Shown here piece after piece: positions 7,664 to 16,316 of a stretch of 17,362 nt of DNA. The translations under genes and the position numbers were made by a program. This DNA is from DAOTXR01 sp034435375. GTDB taxonomy: Bacteria; Chloroflexota; Anaerolineae; Aggregatilineales; UBA3940. The notes beneath the pieces were generated by a model that saw only the letters and a list, made by a program, of their open reading frames with translations, was not told the DNA's origin and searched no databases. The stretch's first letter is position 1; each line of letters begins with the position of its first letter. Location: the NCBI GenBank assembly GCA_034435375.1, contig DAOTXR010000071.1:1-17362 (forward strand), given 5' to 3'.

Positions 7664-9601
7664 ATGGATGCGCTAAATCATCCGGTCTGTCATAAACAAA
7701 GTGGAGCGATGACTGAACCGGCTTCATCACCCCATCGACACAGATCACATCTTGCAAGGGTACTCTCTACATTCTCTCCGGTTGCGGGACACTCCAACAC
7801 GCTTTCACGTATTTCACTGCTGATCGTCGGTATTGCACTGCTACTCTGGCTTGGAGCCTTGTCACGCGCAGATCTTTCCCGAATCAGTGACTATGGCCTG
7901 GTCACTGCCTTGCCATGGGGCTTTTTCGTTGCTCTTGGCTTACTCAACATCAGCTTTCTCATAGTAGTTCAGCATCGCCAGACACCGACAGTTATCCTAT
8001 TAGCGCATGTTGCCGCACTTATATTCATAATTCATGGAACTACAGCCATACTCTACGAGGTTCCTCGCACATCCTGGATATATTGGCTTACTGGATTGAC
8101 CGAATATATTCAACGCAATCATGCTATCGATAGAGCTCTCCATGTCTATTTCAATTGGCCTGGCTTTTTTGCATTCAATGCCTTATTCGGAGAGATTGTC
8201 GGCTTACCTCATCCACTCGCATACGCAAGCTGGGCGCCCGCCTTCTTTCACCTGGTCAAAATTGGCGCATTGCTGCTCATTCTCAGTACGATCACAACTG
8301 ATCGCCGGGTCATCTGGCTGGCAATATGGTTTTACTACGCTACTAACTGGATTGGCCAGGATTATCTCGCACCACAGTCGCTTAATCACTTTTTCTTTCT
8401 TTTGATCATTGGTATTACGCTAAGATGGTTTATACCCTCTCATGTGCCTCTGACAACTAGAAAACATCCGAATGGTTTTGGCTGGATACCGTCCTGGTAT
8501 CACTCACTAACAGCCTGGGGGCGCGCGAAGCACAACCCTGATAACTCTGTAGATGCGCCTCGAACCGTGACACTGTTGACTATTGTGATAATCCTCTCTG
8601 TTGCTAGTGCTGCAAGTCACCAGTTGACGCCTTTCATGCTGATCTGGGGTTTGACAGCACTGGTGCTCGTGCGATTCTGTCGCTTCTGGACACTGCCACT
8701 GACGATCTTCATCATTACGCTTGTCTGGCTACTCTATGTGGCCAGTGTATTCCTCGACGGACGAATTGATTGGCTACTCCGACCTGCGGGTCAGGTTGTG
8801 AGCAACATTGACCGCGGCATCGTCGACCTATCGATTGCTAGTCCTGGACGAACCTTCGTAGCATGGTCGGCACGGATCCTGACCATCTCGATTGGTATAC
8901 TCGCAATTCTCGGATTCTTGCGTCGCCTGCGTGCAAAACACCTTGATCTGGCAGCGTTAACCCTTATACTCACCCCAATGATTGCTCCGCTTTTGCAATC
9001 CTACGGCGGTGAAGTGCTGTTCAGGGTGTATTATTTCGCACTGCCATTTGCCGCGTTTTTTGCAGCAACGCTCTTTTATCCCAGATTGTCAATCAACGAA
9101 TCCTGGTTGACAACGATCCTTATCGGCATTGTTAGCAGCGCCATGCTAGCCGGGCTATGCTTTAGCTATTACGGCAATGAGCGTGCTTATCGTATTACTC
9201 GTGGTGATGTCGCTGCGGCTCAATTCATCTATGAGCAAGCGCCTCAGGGTTCGCAAATTCTTACACCGCTTGGAAATGCGCCGACACGTTTTACCCAGTT
9301 GGAACACTATCGTTTCAAGACCTTTTCGGACATACGACGAGGTTTTCTCAACGAACAATATCCCGAGCCCAATCTTGCATCGATTGAGGATGTCATGCGC
9401 AATCAGAAATATGTTGCCAGTTATATATTGATAACACGCAACCAGAGAGAGGGCGCAGCGCTATTCAATCCTCCGCTTGCAATTTGGCTTGACAAGCTCG
9501 AGGAGAGCTTGAAAGCCTCACCAACGTTCAAGGTGGTCTACGAGAAGGATGGCTCAGTTCTGTTTGGCCTCACGGATCAAATGATCGGAGGAACCCAATG
9601 A
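7664..9601 (+). CDS. Large polytopic membrane protein, GT-C-like glycosyltransferase or polymerase candidate
   Basis: 645 residues: a charged cytoplasmic start (1-45), about ten to twelve hydrophobic helices between roughly 48 and 520, and a soluble C-terminal part (about 520-645) beginning near YYGNERAYRITRGD. This layout of many helices followed by an extracytoplasmic tail is that of GT-C fold membrane glycosyltransferases. The segment GQDYLAPQSLNHFFFL resembles a conserved loop I recall in unassigned Chloroflexota and actinobacterial membrane proteins. Wzy-type polymerases are similar in size, and no polymerase is otherwise seen in the window, so that role is possible. ATG 7664 has AGGAAC upstream; ATG 7709 is a weaker alternative. 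The stop overlaps the next start (ATGA). Catalytic residues cannot be assigned. Confidence 0.8.
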   Translation: MDALNHPVCHKQSGAMTEPASSPHRHRSHLARVLSTFSPVAGHSNTLSRISLLIVGIALLLWLGALSRADLSRISDYGLVTALPWGFFVALGLLNISFLIVVQHRQTPTVILLAHVAALIFIIHGTTAILYEVPRTSWIYWLTGLTEYIQRNHAIDRALHVYFNWPGFFAFNALFGEIVGLPHPLAYASWAPAFFHLVKIGALLLILSTITTDRRVIWLAIWFYYATNWIGQDYLAPQSLNHFFFLLIIGITLRWFIPSHVPLTTRKHPNGFGWIPSWYHSLTAWGRAKHNPDNSVDAPRTVTLLTIVIILSVASAASHQLTPFMLIWGLTALVLVRFCRFWTLPLTIFIITLVWLLYVASVFLDGRIDWLLRPAGQVVSNIDRGIVDLSIASPGRTFVAWSARILTISIGILAILGFLRRLRAKHLDLAALTLILTPMIAPLLQSYGGEVLFRVYYFALPFAAFFAATLFYPRLSINESWLTTILIGIVSSAMLAGLCFSYYGNERAYRITRGDVAAAQFIYEQAPQGSQILTPLGNAPTRFTQLEHYRFKTFSDIRRGFLNEQYPEPNLASIEDVMRNQKYVASYILITRNQREGAALFNPPLAIWLDKLEESLKASPTFKVVYEKDGSVLFGLTDQMIGGTQ

Positions 9602-9972
9602 TGCACCGGATGTATCCAGCAGTGCTAATACTATCATGTATAGGGGCATTGTTAGTCTCGATGATCCCCCTGTTTCAGGGTGTGCGAATACTTGTCTTGC
9701 TATGGTTCATGCTTGTATGCCCCGGACTGGCATTTGTGCAACTATTGAACATCGATCAACCTTTGATTGAATTATCTCTGAGTATCGCGCTCAGTCTGGC
9801 AATTGAAATGATGCTTGCGCTTATTATGCTCCTGCTTGATCGCTGGCAGCCCCAACAAGCTCTGCTGGCACTGGTAGGCATCACAACGATCGGAACACTC
9901 ATTCAATACTACAGCGTCAACAAACCAACCCGGATGAATAGTACATTAAGACAAGCGAACTCAAACGAATAG
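9598..9972 (+). CDS. Small membrane protein of unknown function
   Basis: 124 residues with about four hydrophobic helices: roughly 7-26, 29-50 (including CPGLAF), 57-80 and 87-105, then a polar tail. The pattern of a short loop with PGLAFVQLL followed by ELSLSIALSLAIEM recalls the N-terminal half of DUF1616-like membrane proteins that occur beside polysaccharide genes. The start overlaps the stop of the 645-residue membrane protein (ATGA) and has GGAGG at 9587-9591, so the two are coupled and may form a complex. ATG 9601 is an equally possible start. Function unknown. Confidence 0.75.
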   Translation: MMHRMYPAVLILSCIGALLVSMIPLFQGVRILVLLWFMLVCPGLAFVQLLNIDQPLIELSLSIALSLAIEMMLALIMLLLDRWQPQQALLALVGITTIGTLIQYYSVNKPTRMNSTLRQANSNE

Positions 9973-10033
9973 CGCACGTCACATAACACAACTGCCTTTG
10001 AACGCTAAAAGCCAGGAATAAGGAGGATAAAAA

Positions 10034-10984
10034 ATGCTTAAGATCGGCTATCGGTACACAGCCAATCGCATGGCTATGGTTGCTCGTCAAGATGGTGCAA
10101 TGGCCGGGGCTATTGCAGGTATTGAGTTTGTTGCTAGCGAACTGGGCAAACTGCCACGACTGATAACAATGCTCATTACCCGCGGGCCGAACGCCGTGCT
10201 GGCCAAACATAGGGCCCCGATCAATGTCGAGATGATTTCTCGCTCGCTGGCACGCATCGGAGTGGAGCCGAAGGATTACTGCGTGGACGTTTCTGGCTTC
10301 CGGCAGCACGTGGCCCGGGGCTTCTATCCTGACAACTACGCTGCCGGTCCAATGCTTGAGGGTGGAGCGCGTGAGCAAAAGTTGCTCGAGTACTATGTCT
10401 CGCTCGATTTCCTCGACGCTGATGCGGCTAGCGTTGTGATTGATGTGGCCAGCGAATGGTCGCTGTTCCCCGAGGTTCTGCACACCCTCACCGGTGCGAC
10501 GGTCTACCAGCAGGACTTGATCTATCGACCAGGTATTCATGGTACGCGGATCGGGGGAAGCGCTGCAGCGATGCCGGTGCCTGATAGTTTCGCCGATGCC
10601 CTAGTGCTGCATAATGCATTCGAGCATTTTGAGGGTACAGCAGACACCGACTTCATCCGTGAGGCCTGGCGCGTGCTTAAACCGGGTGGCAGGCTGTGCA
10701 TACTCCCCCTTTTTATGGCGAACGAGCACGTTAATCTTACTGATCCGCTCTCCAATCGGCGGGGGATTGTCTTCGATCCGGGAGCACGGATTATCGAAGC
10801 AACCTGGATCCACAACCGCTTTGGTCGTTTCTATGACGCTGCGGCGCTGAAGCGGCGCGTCCTTGACCCGGCGCATGCAGCCGGCTTCGAAGCTACTATC
10901 TATCGTATTACCAATTTGCGGGAAGTCCATCCACGAGTGTATCTGCAGTTCTTCCTCGTTCTACGCAAGCCAACGACTTCTTGA
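10034..10984 (+). CDS. Class I SAM-dependent methyltransferase (Methyltransf_11 type)
   Basis: 316 residues. An N-terminal part (1-130) without recognised motifs is followed by a Rossmann-type methyltransferase domain. VIDVASEWSLF (135-145) stands at motif I, an acidic residue (D161) follows, then PVPDSFADALVLHNAFEHF (181-199) and EAWRVLKPGGRLCILPLF (210-227); the last two segments are characteristic of Methyltransf_11. Motif I lacks the usual Gly-rich D-x-G-C-G-x-G, which is odd and may mean altered cofactor binding. In this setting it would methylate a sugar or lipid-linked glycan, but no substrate is visible. ATG 10034 has a strong AAGGAGG (10020-10026). Confidence 0.8.
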   Translation: MLKIGYRYTANRMAMVARQDGAMAGAIAGIEFVASELGKLPRLITMLITRGPNAVLAKHRAPINVEMISRSLARIGVEPKDYCVDVSGFRQHVARGFYPDNYAAGPMLEGGAREQKLLEYYVSLDFLDADAASVVIDVASEWSLFPEVLHTLTGATVYQQDLIYRPGIHGTRIGGSAAAMPVPDSFADALVLHNAFEHFEGTADTDFIREAWRVLKPGGRLCILPLFMANEHVNLTDPLSNRRGIVFDPGARIIEATWIHNRFGRFYDAAALKRRVLDPAHAAGFEATIYRITNLREVHPRVYLQFFLVLRKPTTS

Positions 10985-11008
10985 TCGATTCAGGTAGGAT
11001 GTTAACAG

Positions 11009-11614
11009 GTGAATGTTATCAGCACGAAGCAATATGCAAAGCGTATCTGGCACCGCAATACGCTACTCTTCAAAAACGCTGCCTGGCTCTCCGGCTCCAC
11101 GTTGATCAATTCGGGGTTGGGGTTCGTATACTGGTGGCTGGCCGCGCGCCTGTTTCCCCCTGCGGCGGTGGGTCTCGGCTCCGCGATTGTCTCGGCAATG
11201 ATGCTGCTTGGGATCGTTGGCATGCTCGGCCTTGGCACGCTGCTGATCGGTGAGCTGCCGCGGCGGCGCGCCGAGGCCAAGTCCTTGTTGAGCACTGCCC
11301 TGCTCACCTCCGGCGGAGCCGCGGCTATCCTCGGGCTTCTCTTCACCTACACGACCCCATGGTTTTCGTCAGAGCTTAGCGTGCTTGCGCAAACCCCATT
11401 CAACACCGCGCTCTTCGTCCTCGGTGTCGTGCTCAGCGGTTCGCCTGGTTCCAGGTGTGTCGTAACTCCTGTTGTACCGGAAGAAGCGCGATGCGGCAAG
11501 TCACACGAACGCATGAGCGGAATAGTTAAAAGTGCAAGGATAGTGACCCTTCGAAATAGTTGCGAGATAGGCCACGTGCAGGAACCCAAACACTCTGAAA
11601 GGACAAACCCATGA
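11009..11614 (+). pseudogene. Truncated polysaccharide flippase (Wzx/RfbX-type), N-terminal fragment
   Basis: The GTG start follows AGGTAGGA (10992-10999). Residues about 22-143 align without gaps to the N-terminus of the complete flippase at 13145, with roughly 60 of about 108 positions identical by eye (GLGFVYWW, AARLFP, SAMMLL, LIGELPR). Similarity stops at VVLSG, near base 11440. The full flippase continues with TAMIVLDQAMIGLL, whereas this frame runs 57 codons of polar sequence unlike a membrane protein and stops at 11612-11614. At most four helices of about twelve to fourteen remain, so export activity is not expected. The last four bases overlap the next ATG, probably by accident. Confidence 0.82.
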
Positions 11615-12939
11615 AGGTGTTCTTCGTAAATGATACGTCAGACGACAGCAACTGGGGTTGTCGTGCAACAACAAGCGCGCTTTGCAGGCTAATATCAGAG
11701 GCTGGTGGAACAATTACACATCGTCTTTATCTCAAGCGAATGTCGCGATCAGAAACTGTTATCGGTGGCATAGCTCTGAAAACCCCTACATCGGTGGATT
11801 TTTGGCACATCGTACCAGCGATACGCAAGGTGCCTCCAGGTCTGCGTCGACCGATTGAAAGGGCATGGGATAACTTAATAGAGCGGATTGACGTTGTACC
11901 CTCTTCTCTTAGCGACTTTGAGCGCTGTGCAAGAGATGTTCTCAACAAAAAGACGCTTCATGCTGAACGACAAGCACTAGATGACTGCGACATAGTTGTA
12001 ATTAATGGTGAAGGTAGCATCTACGATCGACAACGCAAGGGAAGAATGATCTTCTTTGTCGCATATCTTGCCAAGCAGCATTTCCGCAAACCATGCATAT
12101 TAGTCAACCATACGGCTGACGTCAGTGATCCATTGATGAAAGAAATGGCGGCGTACATTTACCCCATGCTTGATGACGTTATTTTCCGTGAGCCTCTTTC
12201 TGCCGAACAGTGTCTTTCCGTCTGCAACAGGAGTGACAATCTGGCAGCTGATGCAGCCTTTATTTACGAACCGGCCCAAGGGGAGAACTGGCCATCTTTT
12301 ACATCACGTCCAGATTACTATAGTGTTTGGCCCGACAGTGCTCAGACTTTTAACCCTCTTGAGCCGTACGTATGTGTCGGTGGCAGTTCCATATATCTGC
12401 GACCTGATCGCCCGGCTTACGATCCACAGCCAGCTTTTGAGCGGTTGTGTCTCGCACTGCAGCGCAAAGTGGGCCAAGTAGTGCTTACGGCTCCGTGTAG
12501 AACTGACGAGCGGATCTTTCGGCCAATTTCAAAGAAGTATGGGCTACCGCTTATCGGCCTAAGTACACCTACTCAACAAGCGGTCGATATTCTAGGTCAT
12601 GCTCGTGCCTACATTAGTGGAAGATGGCATCCGAGCATCTTTGCGCTCACAGGTGGCACTCCAATTATCACGCTTACAGCAAACACATTCAAGACACAAG
12701 CATTAGTTCATCAGGTTGGTCTCGCAGCCAAGACGTTCGATGCAATAACCTTACATGCCTTAGTTGATGATATCGTTGAAGTAACTAGAGAATACATTGC
12801 TGCAGGCGAGACTCTGCGAACACAACTTCGGGATCGTTCTAGAGAACTCGCACGGATAGCACGTACGAATGTTCGGTTTCTAAATGGCTTCGACATCCCG
12901 GAAGTATCTGCGATGCCTGGATCAATCTCAACAACCTAA
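11611..12939 (+). CDS. Polysaccharide pyruvyl transferase family protein
   Basis: 442 residues, a usual length for PF04230 proteins. Motifs in order: an N-terminal NDTSDDSNWGCRATTSAL (7-24), VVINGEGSIYD (129-139), the fold-specific Gly-rich turn, HTADVSDP (167-174), ADAAF (213-217), CVGGSSIY (255-262) and SGRWHPSIFALTGGTPII (336-353). The last contains the conserved His of the nucleotide/pyruvate donor site. Family members add ketal-linked pyruvate from phosphoenolpyruvate to sugars of exopolysaccharide or cell-wall polymers; some relatives act as glycosyltransferases. ATG 11611 has AAAGGA seven bases upstream. The gene is AT-richer than the flippase fragment before it and the flippase after it, and looks inserted between them. 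Confidence 0.85.
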   Translation: MKVFFVNDTSDDSNWGCRATTSALCRLISEAGGTITHRLYLKRMSRSETVIGGIALKTPTSVDFWHIVPAIRKVPPGLRRPIERAWDNLIERIDVVPSSLSDFERCARDVLNKKTLHAERQALDDCDIVVINGEGSIYDRQRKGRMIFFVAYLAKQHFRKPCILVNHTADVSDPLMKEMAAYIYPMLDDVIFREPLSAEQCLSVCNRSDNLAADAAFIYEPAQGENWPSFTSRPDYYSVWPDSAQTFNPLEPYVCVGGSSIYLRPDRPAYDPQPAFERLCLALQRKVGQVVLTAPCRTDERIFRPISKKYGLPLIGLSTPTQQAVDILGHARAYISGRWHPSIFALTGGTPIITLTANTFKTQALVHQVGLAAKTFDAITLHALVDDIVEVTREYIAAGETLRTQLRDRSRELARIARTNVRFLNGFDIPEVSAMPGSISTT

Positions 12940-13144
12940 CACTGATGAGTTAATATTAATTGATATATATATTATTTGGAACACAACAATTGGTGTTCTA
13001 CCTCATCCGTGTTCATGGCTTCCACGCCAGTTTGCGATGGCGTCCTGAAGCCTCAGCGCTTCGGCCAAAGCCCCTCGATCAGTCGATCAACACGGAGCAG
13101 GTAGACCACCCAACAATTGACAACCTCAAAACAGGTGTGAGATA
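12940..13144 (+). other. 205-bp spacer with AT-rich leader before the flippase gene
   Basis: The first 40 bases are very AT-rich and contain the perfect palindrome TTAATATTAA (12950-12959) followed by TATATATATTAT-like sequence, a plausible promoter or untranslated leader. The remainder is GC-rich. A 61-codon frame at 12960-13145 crosses it but encodes nothing recognisable and lacks a ribosome binding site, so I do not call it a gene. The spacer is the longest in the 221-15885 gene run, so separate transcription of the downstream genes could begin here. This is weak evidence. Confidence 0.3.
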
Positions 13145-14680
13145 GTGTCACTATCACAGCAACTTACTCGATGGTCAAAAGACAACCAGACCCTGCTAAG
13201 CAACGCTGGTTCGCTCGTCAGTTCTAACGCATTGACGATGGGGCTTGGCTTTGTCTACTGGTGGGTTGCCGCCCGCCTGTTCCCGTCCAGCGCCGTAGGC
13301 ATTGCTTCGGCGTCCATATCAGCAATGATGCTCTTGAGTAACCTCGCAGCATTAGGCCTGGGCACTTTTCTTATCGGTGAATTACCCCGTCAGCGTGATC
13401 AGGCTGCTGCACTGATCGTGACAGCACTATTCACTGCAAGCGCCGCTGGCGTGACTCTGGGGGTTCTGTTCGCGCTGCTCTCACCGTACATTTCCCACGA
13501 ACTTGGCATGCTGGCTGCTAGCAGCCTTAATATTCTGCTGTTCTCGCTGGGCGTTGCTTTGAGCACGGCCATGATCGTGCTCGATCAAGCGATGATCGGC
13601 CTGCTAAAGGGTGATTACCAATTACGACGCAATGGTCTGCTGGCCATTTCCAAAATAACACTCCTCCCCCTTGCAACATTTGCGCTACTGGAACAACAGG
13701 GTCTCGCGATCTATACAACATGGTCGATCGGCATCGTATGCTCTCTGGCCGTCTTTTGGCGATTCTTACCTTCGAGCCACTTGCAATTGCCCGAATATCT
13801 CCCTCGATGGAGACTTCTGCGCAGCATTGGGCCGGCAGCTTTAATGCATCACTTCTTTAATCTCTCAATGCAGGCGCCGGGTCTGGTTCTTCCATTAATT
13901 GTGACATCGTTGCTCTCCGCATCACAGAATGCGAGTTTCTATATTGCCTGGACTTTTACCACATTTCTTTCGACCGTAACCATATCACTAGCTACTGTCC
14001 TTTACGCGATCGGTGCATCAGAACCCGAACTTCTGGCCCAGAAGATGCGCCATACGCTGAAACTGTCGTTCGGTGCCGTATTGATTGGTAGTAGCCTGTC
14101 ATTTGTAGGAGCTGACCTTATTCTTGGACTCTTCGGTCGTACGTATGTTGAGCAGGCTGGCTGGTGTCTGCGCATCCTTGCCCTTGGCGCCTTTCCACAG
14201 ATTATTCGACAGCACTACATTGCCGTTCAACGTATCAATGGACGTCTCGGTAGCGCTATGCCATCGATGCTCTTCGTCACCGTTTTCAGGGTGTTGAGCG
14301 CGCTGGTTGGCACCTACTTCGCTGGACTGACTGGTCTGGCTGTCGGATGGCTCGTTGCTGGATGTTTTGAAGCGCTGATCAGTATGCCGACAGTCCTCAG
14401 AGCGCTTCATTTGCACAATGCCCCCAGGACTCGATATAACGGGCTTGTGCCTGGCACACTGCCTTCTGAGCTTTCCGGTCAACAATCAGCAGCACCGATA
14501 TCGCCGGCGATGATCCGTTCATTGCGGCTTGAAGCCCACCTTGGCTACATCGATCTCGCAGTGCGAACCGGCATCCCGGCACGTTGCCTTGCTGAGCTGG
14601 AATATGGATTACGCACTGCCTCACCTGAGCAACTCCAGCAACTGGCGAGGGCACTAGGGATACCATACCAGGACCGCTAG
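13145..14680 (+). CDS. Polysaccharide flippase (Wzx-like) with C-terminal XRE-type helix-turn-helix domain
   Basis: 511 residues. Residues about 20-425 are a MATE/MOP-superfamily lipid-linked oligosaccharide flippase with around twelve to fourteen helices, opening with GLGFVYWWVAARLFP (33-47), SAMMLL and FLIGELPRQR. After a linker (about 430-455) comes a compact domain at 456-511: IRSLRLEAHLGYIDLAVRTG, then IPARCLAELEYGLR and EQLQQLARALGIPY. It aligns along its whole length with XRE/Cro-type HTH domains (LR...LA...G(I/V)...LxxxExGxR...LxxLAxALG(I/V)). The two parts share one uninterrupted frame. Ordinary Wzx proteins lack this, so the C-terminus may bind DNA or a partner at the membrane. Start is GTG 13145, chosen because residues right after it match the fragment at 11009 in position; upstream AGGTGTGAG is a weak ribosome site. 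Confidence 0.88.
   Translation: MSLSQQLTRWSKDNQTLLSNAGSLVSSNALTMGLGFVYWWVAARLFPSSAVGIASASISAMMLLSNLAALGLGTFLIGELPRQRDQAAALIVTALFTASAAGVTLGVLFALLSPYISHELGMLAASSLNILLFSLGVALSTAMIVLDQAMIGLLKGDYQLRRNGLLAISKITLLPLATFALLEQQGLAIYTTWSIGIVCSLAVFWRFLPSSHLQLPEYLPRWRLLRSIGPAALMHHFFNLSMQAPGLVLPLIVTSLLSASQNASFYIAWTFTTFLSTVTISLATVLYAIGASEPELLAQKMRHTLKLSFGAVLIGSSLSFVGADLILGLFGRTYVEQAGWCLRILALGAFPQIIRQHYIAVQRINGRLGSAMPSMLFVTVFRVLSALVGTYFAGLTGLAVGWLVAGCFEALISMPTVLRALHLHNAPRTRYNGLVPGTLPSELSGQQSAAPISPAMIRSLRLEAHLGYIDLAVRTGIPARCLAELEYGLRTASPEQLQQLARALGIPYQDR
14510..14677 (+). other. XRE-like HTH domain region at the flippase C-terminus
   Basis: Codons 456-511 of the flippase. Conserved positions of the XRE fold are all in place: LR at the start of helix 1, LA before the turn, RTGI as the turn, ELEYG at the end of helix 3, and EQLQQLARALGI as the last helices. 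Listed separately because it is a distinct domain within the membrane protein gene. Confidence 0.75.
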
Positions 14681-14685
14681 ATAAA

Positions 14686-15885
14686 GTGTGGCATAAAAAA
14701 TTAAATACAAAATCTATGAATAATTCTATTGCTACCAGCCCTCATCTGTGCCCCGAGTATCGCGTGCTGCTCGCCTGCGCGCGTACAACGCTCCGCCCGG
14801 AACAGGCTGCGGAGCTGCGGCGCCTGGTGAGCCAGCCGCTTGATTGGGCCTTCCTGTTGCAGGCAGGGCGTCAGCACTTTATCCTTCCGCTCCTCTACCG
14901 GCACCTGAACACGGTCTGTCCAGAGCAGGCGCCTGCAGAAGTACTGGCGGAACTGCAGCACTTTCTGCGCGCTATTGCGCCCCGCAATCTGCTGCTGACC
15001 GACCGGCTGCTCCGGCTGGTCACACTGCTGGAAGACCATGCTATCCCGGTGCTCCCCTATAAGGGCCCGGCGCTGGCCATGCAGATCTATGGCGATCTCT
15101 CGCTCAGGCTGTATGGTGATCTCGACCTGCTGATCCGCCAGCGCGACTTTCCTCGCGCTCGCACACTCCTGGTTCAGGAAGGGCTCGCGCCGGTTGAGCC
15201 GTTGCAGAACGATCGTGAAGCGGTTGCCTATGCGAAATGGCTCCACGAGTACCACCTCGCACTACCTGATCAGGACGTGCAGCTGGAGCTTCAGTGGAAG
15301 GTCATTCCCCTGCCCGCGGCCTTTCCACCCGACGACCTCGACTGGTGGCGGCAGTTGCCGACGCTGCACCTCGGCGGCAGGCAGCTGCCCGCCCTGCCCC
15401 CCGAGACCTTGCTGCTGATCCTCTGCGCTCACGGCGCCAAGCACCTCTGGGCCCGCTTGAGCTGGCTCTGTGACGTTGCCGAGTTGATCCGCAGTCAGCC
15501 CACCCTCGATCTTGCCCGCACCAACGCCCAGGCCCGCAGGCTCGGCATGGAGCGCATGTTCCTCTTCAGCCTCGCGCTGGCCCGCGATCTGCTCGAGGTT
15601 GCTTTACCGGACGAACTGGCCGATCGCATACGCACCGATCGTGTCGTTGCCAGGTATGTCCGACTCTCGCGGGAGATGTTCTTGCTCGGCGGTCGTCGCG
15701 AGGGTGATCTGCCGGCAGAGATGCTGCCGCGCCTGCCGATTCTGCACCTCGCAATGCTGGATCGGCTGCCCGACCGGCTCCGCGCCTGCCGCCTGCACTA
15801 TCGCCGCGCATTTAACCCGCTGCTGGTCCTCCAGACCTACGGCACAAGCTCATTCCGCTATCTGCGCGAGGTCCTGACCGGCTGA
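14686..15885 (+). CDS. Nucleotidyltransferase-fold protein (PF14907, NTP_transf_5 type)
   Basis: 399 residues from GTG 14686, or 389 from ATG 14716; neither start has a good ribosome site, and the sequence between is AT-rich. The centre holds PVLPYKGPALAMQIYGD (121-137), then RLYGDLDLLIRQRDF (141-155). This is the family's lysine-glycine plus DxD pattern of a minimal nucleotidyltransferase fold, with D145 and D147 as likely metal ligands. Helical segments follow, including LLILCAHGAKHLWARLSWLCDV. The biochemical role is unknown. Such proteins occur in polysaccharide regions and beside lasso-peptide or other RiPP genes with PqqD-like proteins, one of which lies 824 bases downstream. The gene starts five bases after the flippase stop. 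It is GC-rich and ends the compact gene run. Confidence 0.82.
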   Translation: MWHKKLNTKSMNNSIATSPHLCPEYRVLLACARTTLRPEQAAELRRLVSQPLDWAFLLQAGRQHFILPLLYRHLNTVCPEQAPAEVLAELQHFLRAIAPRNLLLTDRLLRLVTLLEDHAIPVLPYKGPALAMQIYGDLSLRLYGDLDLLIRQRDFPRARTLLVQEGLAPVEPLQNDREAVAYAKWLHEYHLALPDQDVQLELQWKVIPLPAAFPPDDLDWWRQLPTLHLGGRQLPALPPETLLLILCAHGAKHLWARLSWLCDVAELIRSQPTLDLARTNAQARRLGMERMFLFSLALARDLLEVALPDELADRIRTDRVVARYVRLSREMFLLGGRREGDLPAEMLPRLPILHLAMLDRLPDRLRACRLHYRRAFNPLLVLQTYGTSSFRYLREVLTG

Positions 15886-16316
15886 TGATAGGGCCCCCAC
15901 CCGCTGGATGAACGCCGCGTTCGCCCCCGATGAACTTCCTGCAACTCCGAGCCAGTGTCGTTGGCTTCATTTACGGGGGTGCTGCGGGCCACATCCGGCG
16001 GCGGCGGGCTCCCCCGGCCGCCCGCCGCGCGCCGCCGATCGCCATTGCAGCGCACCCTGATGCCATGGCGCTCCGTGGCCGTCCAGCGTAAGCCCGCGGC
16101 GCCGCCCGGCGCTTTGCCCGGGCGCCCGCTCAGCCCGTTGTCATCCGGGTGGGCTATCCTGGCCGGTACCCGGCAGCGCATTGACCTGACCGCCGTCCCG
16201 GGGTGCGCACAGGGTCTGTAACCAGCGGTGGATGTTGAGTACGTCATACACTACAACGAGATGGGTCATTCCGCGTACCTGATGGCCCGGCGGCGGGCCA
16301 GTGGCGCCGGGAGCAA
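15886..16316. other. 431-bp GC-rich non-coding stretch with two hairpins
   Basis: No convincing gene is seen. An 88-codon frame (15955-16221) has low-complexity Arg/Pro/Ala composition and an equally open antisense frame. Two perfect hairpins can be drawn: GCGGCGGGC/GCCCGCCGC (16001-16009 with 16020-16028) and CGCCCGG/CCGGGCG (16103-16109 with 16118-16124). Neither is followed by a T-run, so they are not classical Rho-independent terminators, though they could pause or end transcription after the nucleotidyltransferase gene. Nothing else is identifiable. Confidence 0.35.

Noticed and set aside
9917..10540. 207-codon antisense frame across the gap before the methyltransferase
   Set aside because: Overlaps two supported + strand genes, shows no recognisable domain, and runs against the direction of the whole locus.
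12960..13145. 61-codon frame between the pyruvyl transferase and flippase genes
   Set aside because: No ribosome site, no motif, and abrupt composition change within it; more likely spacer DNA.
15929..16090. Short frame (MNFLQLRAS...) considered as a lasso or other RiPP precursor for the PqqD-like protein
   Set aside because: Arg/Pro/Ala-rich, with no leader-core pattern such as Thr before a Gly core, and it sits in hairpin-forming GC-rich DNA.
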